Shown: piece by piece, positions 57,881 to 64,000 of the stretch
Position numbering within the stretch: position 1 is the stretch's first letter
Layout of the letters: the number at the start of each line of letters is the position of its first letter
Assembly: GCF_016862675.1 (NCBI RefSeq)
Contig: NZ_BONK01000008.1
Location: forward strand, 181,759-245,758
Direction of reading: 5' to 3'
DNA: 64,000 nucleotides
Source: Cellulomonas chitinilytica
GTDB taxonomy: Bacteria; Actinomycetota; Actinomycetes; Actinomycetales; Cellulomonadaceae
Notes under the pieces: model-generated
Told to the model about the DNA's origin: nothing
The model's input: the letters and a program-made list of their open reading frames with translations, nothing else
The model's database searches: none
Position numbers and translations under genes: made by a program

Positions 57881-58644
57881 CGACGTTCGTCCGCTGGCTC
57901 GGTCACGCGAGCACCGCGCTCGACGTCGACGGCGTCCGGGTGCTCACCGACCCGCTGCTGCGGCGGCACGCGGGGCTGCTGCGGCGACGCGGCGACCCGC
58001 CGCTCGAGGAGCACTGGCAGGGTGCGCAGGCCGTCCTCGTCTCGCACCTGCACCACGACCACGCGGAGCTGGGCTCGCTGCACCTATTGGACGGCGTCCC
58101 CGTCCTGACCGCGCTGGCCAACGCGCGGTGGCTGCGCGGCCACGGCGTGGCGTCCGCGCTCGGCCTCGGGGAGCGCGCGTGGTGGACGGTGCCGGGCACG
58201 GACGTCGAGGTGCGGATGATCCCCGCGCTGCACGGCGACCGGCCGATGCCGCACCGGCCGAACTCCGCGCACGGGTTCCTGGTGCGGTCGCCGTCGATCC
58301 GGGTGTGGTTCGCGGGCGACACGGCGCCGTACGCGTCCATGGGTGACCTCCCGGCGCTGGCCGGCGGGGCGATCGACCTCGCCCTGGTGCCGGTGGGTGG
58401 CTGGGGCCCGCGGCTGTCGGGCGGGCACATGGACCCCGTGCAGGCGGCGCGCGCGTGCGCGGTCGTCGGGGCACGTGCGGCGGTGCCGGTGCACTGGGGG
58501 ACGCTGCACCCGCCGGTGTCCCGGCGGCTGCCGCCGGGGTGGATGGACCGGGCGGGTCCGGCCTTCGCGCACGCCGCGGACAGGGTCGCGCCGGGGTGCC
58601 GGGTGCATGTGCTCGCGCCGGGCGAGGGCGTGGCGGTGGACTGA
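57877..58644 (+). CDS. Metallo-beta-lactamase fold hydrolase
   Basis: A 255-residue cytosolic protein. The metal site VLVSHLHHDHAEL is canonical, followed by VWFAGDTAPYASMGDL and PVHWGTLHPP. It resembles UlaG/NAPE-PLD-like hydrolases. The GTG at 57877 overlaps the stop of the phosphodiesterase-like gene, so the two are translationally coupled and probably act in one pathway. recA follows with its own SOS promoter. Confidence 0.88.
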   Translation: MTTFVRWLGHASTALDVDGVRVLTDPLLRRHAGLLRRRGDPPLEEHWQGAQAVLVSHLHHDHAELGSLHLLDGVPVLTALANARWLRGHGVASALGLGERAWWTVPGTDVEVRMIPALHGDRPMPHRPNSAHGFLVRSPSIRVWFAGDTAPYASMGDLPALAGGAIDLALVPVGGWGPRLSGGHMDPVQAARACAVVGARAAVPVHWGTLHPPVSRRLPPGWMDRAGPAFAHAADRVAPGCRVHVLAPGEGVAVD

Positions 58645-58707
58645 GGGGGCGCCGAGGGGCGCTGGGGGGCGCTGGGGACGCCGCGCGACACGCGGTGCGG
58701 CGTGTCG

Positions 58708-58736
58708 CTGGCATCGAACACGTGTTCGGCTACTGT
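58708..58736 (+). promoter_or_regulatory. recA promoter with SOS (LexA) box as its spacer
   Basis: CTGGCA (-35, 58708-58713) and TACTGT (-10, 58731-58736) are separated by 17 nt. The spacer holds TCGAAC-ACGT-GTTCGG (58714-58729), matching the actinobacterial LexA consensus TCGAAC-N4-GTTCGA with one change. LexA bound here would block both elements. Confidence 0.9.
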
Positions 58737-58872
58737 GGTCCTCGGGTGACCGCCTCCGAGCCGCCCACAGCCCGCATCGGCGTCCTGCCGGACCTGCGGG
58801 GTGCGAGGGGCCGGAGGTCGTGTCGGTGGTCGGACATAGCGTCACCCATGACGAAGACCAGCCCCCGTAGAC

Positions 58873-58888
58873 GCAGCCGATCGGCTGC
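58873..58888 (+). promoter_or_regulatory. Perfect 16-bp palindrome in the recA leader
   Basis: GCAGCCGATCGGCTGC is fully self-complementary and ends 21 nt before the recA ATG. As RNA it folds to a 6-bp stem with a GAUC loop. It may affect recA translation or mRNA stability, or be a protein site. Confidence 0.5.
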
Positions 58889-58909
58889 ACGAGACGACAG
58901 GTGGGAACG

Positions 58910-59950
58910 ATGCCCGCACCCCAGGACCGCGCCAAGGCCCTCGAGGCCGCCCTCAGCCAGATCGACCGCCAGTTCGGCAAGGGCTCGATCATGCGTCTCG
59001 GCGACGAGGGGCGCGCCCCCGTCGAGGTGATCCCCACCGGCTCGATCGCGCTGGACGTCGCGCTCGGCATCGGTGGTCTCCCGCGCGGGCGGGTCATCGA
59101 GATCTACGGCCCCGAGTCCTCCGGCAAGACGACGGTCGCGCTGCACGCGGTCGCCAACGCGCAGAAGGCCGGCGGCATCGCGGCGTTCATCGACGCCGAG
59201 CACGCGCTGGACCCCGAGTACGCCAAGAAGCTCGGCGTCGACACCGACGCGCTGCTGGTCTCGCAGCCGGACACCGGCGAGCAGGCGCTCGAGATCATGG
59301 ACATGCTGATCCGCTCCGGCGCGATCGACATCGTCGTCATCGACTCGGTCGCCGCGCTCGTGCCCAAGGCCGAGATCGAGGGCGAGATGGGCGACAGCCA
59401 CGTCGGTCTGCAGGCCCGGCTCATGTCGCAGGCGCTGCGCAAGATCACCGGTGCCCTCAGCCAGTCCGGCACCACCGCGATCTTCATCAACCAGCTCCGC
59501 GAGAAGATCGGCGTGTTCTTCGGCTCCCCGGAGACGACCACGGGTGGCAAGGCCCTGAAGTTCTACGCCTCGGTCCGCATGGACATCCGCCGCATCGAGA
59601 CCCTCAAGGAGGGCACCGACGCGGTCGGCAACCGGACCCGCGTGAAGATCGTTAAGAACAAGATGGCGCCGCCGTTCAAGCAGGCGGAGTTCGACATCCT
59701 CTACGGCGTCGGCATCTCCCGCGAGGGCAGCCTCATCGACATGGGCGTGGAGCACGGCTTCGTGCGCAAGTCGGGCGCCTGGTACACGTACGAGGGCGAC
59801 CAGCTCGGGCAGGGCAAGGAGAACGCCCGCAAGTTCCTCAAGGACAACCCCGACCTGGCGAACGAGATCGACAAGAAGATCAAGGAGAAGCTCGGGGTCG
59901 GTGCGCGTGTCGACCTTCCCGCGGACGTGCCGCCGCCGGTCGACTTCTGA
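58910..59950 (+). CDS. recA: RecA recombinase
   Basis: A 346-residue recombinase and LexA co-protease. Walker [10 protein letters not shown] is at residues 67-75, with [17 protein letters not shown] and [21 protein letters not shown] in the DNA-binding loops. No intein is present. The ATG at 58910 gives the usual N terminus [19 protein letters not shown]; the GTG at 58901 is less likely. The C terminus is short and Pro/Asp-rich. recX follows after 17 bp. Confidence 0.99.
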   Translation: MPAPQDRAKALEAALSQIDRQFGKGSIMRLGDEGRAPVEVIPTGSIALDVALGIGGLPRGRVIEIYGPESSGKTTVALHAVANAQKAGGIAAFIDAEHALDPEYAKKLGVDTDALLVSQPDTGEQALEIMDMLIRSGAIDIVVIDSVAALVPKAEIEGEMGDSHVGLQARLMSQALRKITGALSQSGTTAIFINQLREKIGVFFGSPETTTGGKALKFYASVRMDIRRIETLKEGTDAVGNRTRVKIVKNKMAPPFKQAEFDILYGVGISREGSLIDMGVEHGFVRKSGAWYTYEGDQLGQGKENARKFLKDNPDLANEIDKKIKEKLGVGARVDLPADVPPPVDF

Positions 59951-59967
59951 GCACGTCGGGGAAGGAC

Positions 59968-60540
59968 GTGACAGGCACGGCACGCCGTCGGGGGTGGCGT
60001 CAGGACGAGCCGCCCCCGACGGGTGCCGCCGCGCAGGACGCGGAGCCGGACCACGAGTCGGTGGCGCGGGCGATCGCGCTGCGGCTGCTCACGGGAGCGC
60101 CCCGGAGCCGGTCGCAGCTCGCGGAGGCCATGGCCCGGCGGAACGTTCCCGAGGACGTCGCTGATCGCGTGCTCGACCGGTTCACCGACGTCGGGCTCGT
60201 CGACGACGCCGACTACGCCCGCACGCTCGTGCGTACCCGCCACGCGGAGCGCGGGCTGTCCCGACGTGCGATCGCCGTCGAGCTGCGCCGGCGCGGCATC
60301 GCCGACGACCTCGCCGACGACGCCCTCGCCCAGGTCGACGACGACGACGAGGAGACCGCGGCCCGCGAGCTCGTGCGTCGCCGGCTCGCCTCCACCGCCG
60401 GTCTCGACGCCCAGGTGCGGGCCCGCCGCACGTACGCGGCGCTCGGTCGCAAGGGCTACCCGCCGGGCCTGGTGGCGCGGCTCGTGCGCGAGGCGCTCGC
60501 GGCCGAGGGCCTCGAGCAGGACGACGACGGGCTCCGGTAG
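59968..60540 (+). CDS. recX: RecA regulator RecX
   Basis: A 190-residue helical protein that inhibits or tunes RecA filaments. Three-helix repeats are visible (AIALRLLTGAPRSRSQLAEA, TLVRTRHAERGLSRRAIAVEL, TYAALGRKGYPPGLVARLV). The GTG at 59968 is preceded by GAAGGA. The N-terminal 30 residues are basic and then acidic and are not conserved in the family. Confidence 0.95.
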   Translation: MTGTARRRGWRQDEPPPTGAAAQDAEPDHESVARAIALRLLTGAPRSRSQLAEAMARRNVPEDVADRVLDRFTDVGLVDDADYARTLVRTRHAERGLSRRAIAVELRRRGIADDLADDALAQVDDDDEETAARELVRRRLASTAGLDAQVRARRTYAALGRKGYPPGLVARLVREALAAEGLEQDDDGLR

Positions 60541-60706
60541 GCGCGCGGGGCCCGTCACGACGGGCGAATCGGGGCGTACCGGGATGCTCGGGCCCGGTCG
60601 CCGACATCCGCCGCCCGGAGCGGCTGCCGAGGTCGCCCACTCGGACGCACCCGTGGGTGACAATGTGGCGACACGCCGTCACCCGATGGCAGGTCGTGCA
60701 CGTGGA

Positions 60707-60728
60707 CGGGCCCGAGGGGTCGGGCCCG
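60707..60728 (+). terminator. Hairpin in the recX-rny gap
   Basis: A 9-bp perfect stem (60707-60715 with 60720-60728) with a GGGG loop. A possible -10 (GACAAT, 60659-60664) lies before it, so it may be part of the rny leader rather than a recX terminator. Confidence 0.5.
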
Positions 60729-60771
60729 CCGCCGTCGTGGGGGTGCTCTCCACGGGGATCAGGAGGAACAG

Positions 60772-62307
60772 GTGGAGGCTGGCCCCATCGCCACCGTCAT
60801 CGGGCTGCTCGGCGCCTGCCTGGTCGCGCTCATCCTCGTGCTCGTCGCACGCCGCGAGGCGTCCGCCCAGCGGGCCCGTGCGGCCGAGGACGTGGCATCC
60901 ATCAAGCAGGACGCGCGCACGCTCCTCGCGGACGTGGAGCGGCGGGAGCGTCGGGTCGTCGAGCGTGAGGAGGCCGTCGCAGCGGAGCGGCTCCTGGTCG
61001 AGGACCTGGAGGGGAAGGCCCGCACCCGGTCCGACGAGGCGGCCGAGGCGCGCCGGGAGGGCGAGCGTCTCCGTGACGCGGCGGGCCGGGACGCCGAGCG
61101 GCTGTCCGCGGAGACCGAGCGGTCGGTCGCCGCGAGGCTCGCGGACGCCGAGCGGCGTGCGCTCGCCGAGCTCGAGCAGGTCAGCGGTCTGTCGGTCGAC
61201 GACGCCCGGGCCGAGCTCACGCGGCGGCTCCTCGACCAGGCGCAGAACGACGCCGCGGCCCAGGTGCGGCGCACCGAGGCGCAGGCCCGCCGCACGGCGG
61301 ACGCACGTGCCCGCCGGATCGTGGCGACCGCGCTGCAGCGCACCGCCGTCCCGACGAGCGCGCAGAGCGCGATCACGGTGCTCGCACTGCCGTCCGAGGA
61401 GATGAAGGGCCGGATCATCGGCAAGGAGGGCCGCAACATCCGGGCCTTCGAGGCGCTCACCGGGGTCAACGTGCTCGTCGACGAGCAGCCCGACGCGGTG
61501 GTCCTCTCGTGCTTCGACCCCGAGCGCCGCGAGGTCGCGCAGGTCGCGCTCGAGGCGCTCATGGCGGACGGGCGCATCCACCCGCAGCGGATCGAGGCCG
61601 CCTACGCGGAGGCGCTCGCCGGCGCCGACGAACGCACCGAGACCGCGGGGCACGACGCCGCCGAGCGCGCCGGCGTCCGTGGTCTGCACCCGACGCTGGT
61701 GCGCACGCTCGGACGGCTGCGCCTGCGCACGTCGTACGGGCAGAACGTGCTCGAGCACGTCGTCGAGTGCGCGCTCCTCGCCGCCGGTGTCGCGGCCGAG
61801 ACGGGCGCGGACGTCGAGGTGGCCCGGCGCGGTGCGCTCCTGCACGACCTCGGCAAGGCGCTGACCGCGGAGGTGGCGGGTACCCACGCCATCGTCGGGG
61901 CCGACCTCGCACGTCGGCACGGTGAGTCGGACGCCGTCGTCAACGCCATCGCGGCGCATCACGACGAGGTGCCGCCGGAGACGGTCGAGGCGGTGCTCGT
62001 GCAGGTCGCGGACGCGATCTCGGCGTCCCGTCCGGGCGCTCGGCGCGGCGACGAGCTCGACCAGTACGTCGAGCGGATGGACAAGCTGGAGCAGCTCGTC
62101 GCCGCGCACGCCGGTGTGCGGCGTGCCCTGGCGATGTCCGCGGGCCGCGAGGTCCGGGTGGTCGTCGAACCGTCCGAGGTCGACGACACGGCCCTGCCGC
62201 AGCTCGCGGTCGCGATCGCGCGGCACATCGAGTCGGACCTCACCTACCCGGGCGAGATCAAGGTGACGGTCGTCCGGGAGATCCGCGCGAGCGCCACGGC
62301 AGGCTGA
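60772..62307 (+). CDS. rny: Ribonuclease Y
   Basis: A 511-residue membrane-anchored endoribonuclease starting mRNA decay. One N-terminal helix (about 5-27) is followed by a long coiled coil (about 30-185), a KH domain with GRIIGKEG at residues 213-220, and an HD domain with His358-Asp359 in LLHDLGKAL. The GTG at 60772 follows AGGAGG. RNase J (34443-36128) and PNPase are also encoded in this window. The order recA-recX-rny is common in Micrococcales. Confidence 0.96.
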   Translation: MEAGPIATVIGLLGACLVALILVLVARREASAQRARAAEDVASIKQDARTLLADVERRERRVVEREEAVAAERLLVEDLEGKARTRSDEAAEARREGERLRDAAGRDAERLSAETERSVAARLADAERRALAELEQVSGLSVDDARAELTRRLLDQAQNDAAAQVRRTEAQARRTADARARRIVATALQRTAVPTSAQSAITVLALPSEEMKGRIIGKEGRNIRAFEALTGVNVLVDEQPDAVVLSCFDPERREVAQVALEALMADGRIHPQRIEAAYAEALAGADERTETAGHDAAERAGVRGLHPTLVRTLGRLRLRTSYGQNVLEHVVECALLAAGVAAETGADVEVARRGALLHDLGKALTAEVAGTHAIVGADLARRHGESDAVVNAIAAHHDEVPPETVEAVLVQVADAISASRPGARRGDELDQYVERMDKLEQLVAAHAGVRRALAMSAGREVRVVVEPSEVDDTALPQLAVAIARHIESDLTYPGEIKVTVVREIRASATAG

Positions 62308-62325
62308 GTCGGTCCGTGGGCCGAG

Positions 62326-63192
62326 TCAGTCGTCGCGGGTCGCGACGACCAGCGTGGGGGCCTCCGCTCGTGCCCGTCCGGCGGTGCGACGTCCCACCCG
62401 GCCGGCGAGGAGGCCGGCGAGCCGCGTCAGCGCGTAGTTGATGACGACGAAGATCCCGGCGGCGACGAGAAGTGCCTGCAGGATGTTGCCGTTCGACGAG
62501 CCGAGCCGTCGTGCGGCGTCGAGCAGGTCGGGGTACGTGATGATGTAGCCGAGCGCGGTGTCCTTGAGGATGACGACGAGCTGGCTGGCCAGCGCGGGCA
62601 GCATCGCGATGAGCGCCTGCGGAACCTCGACGATCCGCAGGGACTGGGAGCGGCGCAGACCGACGGCCAGGGCGGCTTCGCGCTGGCCGCGTGGCAGGCC
62701 GTGCACGCCGGAGCGCACGAGCTCCGCGAACACGGACCCGTTGTACAGGGTGAGGCCGAGGACGACCGCGACGAGCGGCAGGTCGGTGGGGTCGACGACG
62801 TGCAGCCGGGCGAGCCCGAGGTAGAAGAAGATCATCATGAGCAGCACGGGGACGGCCCGGAAGAACTCGACGACCGCGCCGCTCAGGGTCCGGATCGTGC
62901 GGGACGCGGAGAGCCGGCCGAGCCCGAACACGATGCCGAAGATCCCGGCGGTCACGATCGAGATGCCCGCGGCGCGCAGGGTGTACCGGAGGCCGGGGAT
63001 GAGGAAGTTCGTCCAGGCGTCGCCGGTGACGAGCGGCGTCCAGAGTGACGCCTCGAGCTGTCCCTTGGCCTGGAGCCGCGCGAGCACGACCAGCGCGATG
63101 CCGGCGACGACGACGCCGGCGACCACGTTGGCCCACCGCATGCGCCGACGACCGCGCGGGCCGGGTGCGTCGAAGAGGACCGAGCCGCTCAT
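62326..63192 (-). CDS. gluD: Glutamate-type ABC transporter permease, GluD-like
   Basis: A 288-residue permease of a polar amino acid ABC importer. Five or so helices surround the EAA loop (REAALAVGLRRSQSLRIVEVPQAL), and the TM1 region TYLRAAG-like LRYTLRAAGISIVTAGIFG matches HisM/GlnP proteins. The ATG at 63192 overlaps the gluC stop by ATGA. The substrate is inferred from order and similarity to GluC/GluD of corynebacteria. It converges with rny with an 18-nt gap. Confidence 0.88.
   Translation of the reverse strand: MSGSVLFDAPGPRGRRRMRWANVVAGVVVAGIALVVLARLQAKGQLEASLWTPLVTGDAWTNFLIPGLRYTLRAAGISIVTAGIFGIVFGLGRLSASRTIRTLSGAVVEFFRAVPVLLMMIFFYLGLARLHVVDPTDLPLVAVVLGLTLYNGSVFAELVRSGVHGLPRGQREAALAVGLRRSQSLRIVEVPQALIAMLPALASQLVVILKDTALGYIITYPDLLDAARRLGSSNGNILQALLVAAGIFVVINYALTRLAGLLAGRVGRRTAGRARAEAPTLVVATRDD
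62329..62349. terminator. Hairpin overlapping the gluD 3' end
   Basis: A 9-bp perfect stem (62329-62337 with 62341-62349) with a 3-nt loop begins inside the last gluD codons, between the convergent rny and gluD. Confidence 0.5.
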
Positions 63193-63878
63193 CGGGCCAC
63201 CGCCAGCCTGCGGGACAGCGCGGTGGTCGCCAGGCCGATCGGCACGACGATGAGCGTGAAGCCGGACGCGAACGTCAGGAAGATCGCGAGGCTCACGTCG
63301 GGCCGGAACTCGATCATGGTGCGCATCAGCCCGGACGCCTCGGCGACGGACCCGGCGGCCGCGACCGTGGAGTTCTTCGTGAGGGCGATGAGCACGTTGC
63401 CGAGCGGCGCGATCGAGCCACGGAACGCCTGGGGGAGGATCACGAGCCGGGCGGCGGGCCAGAACCCGAGCCCGATGGCGCGGGCGGCCTCCGCCTGGCC
63501 GACGGGCACGGTGTTCACGCCGGACCGCAGCGCCTCGCACACGAAGGCCGCGTGGTAGGCGGCGAGCCCGATCACTGCGAGCCGGAAGAAGTTCGTCTGG
63601 AAGTCCTTGGAGAGCGTGACGCCGAGCTGGCCCCACAGCCCGAGCACGCAGAACACGATGATGATCGTCAGCGGCGTGTTGCGCAGGAGCGTCACGTACG
63701 TCGAGCCCGCCCAGCGCAGGCTCGGCACGGGGGAGATGCGCATCACCGCGAGGATCGTGCCGGCGACGAGGGCGAGCACGCCGGCGAAGAACGTGAGCTG
63801 GATGTTGACCCAGAACGCGGCAGCCACGTCGAACTCGTCGAACAACGACAGGTACTGGCTGAGGTAGCCGTCGTCCAC
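63189..63878 (-). CDS. gluC: Glutamate-type ABC transporter permease, GluC-like
   Basis: A 229-residue membrane permease with the EAA loop AEAARAIGLGFWPAARLVILPQAF and typical N terminus FWVNIQLTFFAGVLALVAG. The GTG at 63878 has AAGGAG at 5-6 nt. Overlap with gluD shows they form one heterodimeric channel. The binding-protein gene lies upstream; the ATPase gene is outside the window. Confidence 0.9.
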   Translation of the reverse strand: MDDGYLSQYLSLFDEFDVAAAFWVNIQLTFFAGVLALVAGTILAVMRISPVPSLRWAGSTYVTLLRNTPLTIIIVFCVLGLWGQLGVTLSKDFQTNFFRLAVIGLAAYHAAFVCEALRSGVNTVPVGQAEAARAIGLGFWPAARLVILPQAFRGSIAPLGNVLIALTKNSTVAAAGSVAEASGLMRTMIEFRPDVSLAIFLTFASGFTLIVVPIGLATTALSRRLAVAR

Positions 63879-63956
63879 CGGCTCTCCTTGCTCGTCGGGA
63901 CTTCCCGGGCGGCGCGTCGGCCCGGCGGTCGGCGCGGTCGTGCGGTGCGGGAGGAC

Positions 63957-64000
63957 TCACCGGCCCGGGGCCGGCGACCAGGTGGTCGTCGGCCCCGAGC
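63957..64000 (-). CDS. gluB: 3' end of the upstream binding-protein gene (probably gluB)
   Basis: In frame with the minus strand the last 14 codons read through SGPTTTWSPAPGR to a TGA at 63959-63957. A Thr/Trp/Pro-rich end of this kind fits the C terminus of an actinobacterial glutamate-binding lipoprotein, and the position fits a glu operon. Only about 14 residues are visible, so this is inference. Confidence 0.5.
   Translation of the reverse strand, partial: SGPTTTWSPAPGR

Overview
The window reads as a chromosome segment from a high-GC actinobacterium of the order Micrococcales, most likely Cellulomonas or a close relative. The evidence is strongly GC-biased third codon positions, frequent GTG starts, many leaderless promoters, the gene order proS-rimP-nusA-ylxR-infB-rbfA-truB-ribF-rpsO-pnp, an actinobacterial-type SOS box at recA, and a secreted family 9 endoglucanase whose domain order matches Cellulomonas fimi CenC. 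The genus call is an inference from gene content. I saw no rRNA, tRNA, CRISPR array, insertion sequence or prophage, and no gene-free stretch above 300 bp. The largest gaps are 1042-1300, 22645-22868, 49078-49334, 58645-58909 and 60541-60771.

Layout. 1-1041 is a truncated amino-acid permease on the minus strand. 1301-4837 is rseP-ispG-GNAT (site-2 protease, isoprenoid synthesis). 4847-5737 is an Fpg-type glycosylase, followed by proS. 7668-8687 is a DUF4439 lipoprotein, divergent from the translation/transcription block rimP-nusA-ylxR-infB-rbfA (8820-14451). An exporter with its TetR regulator (14531-16644) precedes truB, which starts inside the tetR stop. The CenC-like cellulase (17776-20847) and a broken Nudix gene (about 20869-21134) then precede ribF-rpsO-pnp-pepR. 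26589-28667 is a regulator, dapB and a small membrane protein. 28696-32025 is a minus-strand accessory block (GNAT, azlCD, a gabD-type dehydrogenase). 32128-36128 is thyA-folA-dapA-rnj. 36192-41515 is a mixed accessory block: EamA exporter, GlxA-like regulator, metallo-hydrolase, winged-helix protein, TetR and a membrane protein. 41579-46470 is ftsK overlapped by a GGDEF-EAL gene. capA is divergent from pgsA-cinA-clgR (46519-49676). lhr-nei2 lies on the minus strand (49755-55511). DUF3046, a membrane phosphodiesterase-like protein and a metallo-hydrolase lead into recA-recX-rny (55576-62307). A glutamate-type ABC permease pair with the end of its binding-protein gene closes the window (62326-64000).

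The housekeeping genes form a backbone for translation initiation and ribosome maturation, RNA turnover (PNPase, RNase J, RNase Y), lysine and thymidylate synthesis, and recombination/repair. Accessory genes sit between backbone blocks, often bounded by strong hairpins and switched in strand.

The most interesting signal is the infB leader (10956-11055). Four tiny reading frames are chained by ATGA stop/start overlaps and followed by a hairpin whose 3' arm covers the infB ribosome-binding site. It looks like a translation-coupled switch on IF2 synthesis. Other notable points are three genes whose 3' ends, stop codon included, are duplicated just downstream; an SOS box that fills the spacer of the recA promoter; an ECF-sigma type promoter ahead of clgR; and a perfect-arm palindrome in the capA promoter.
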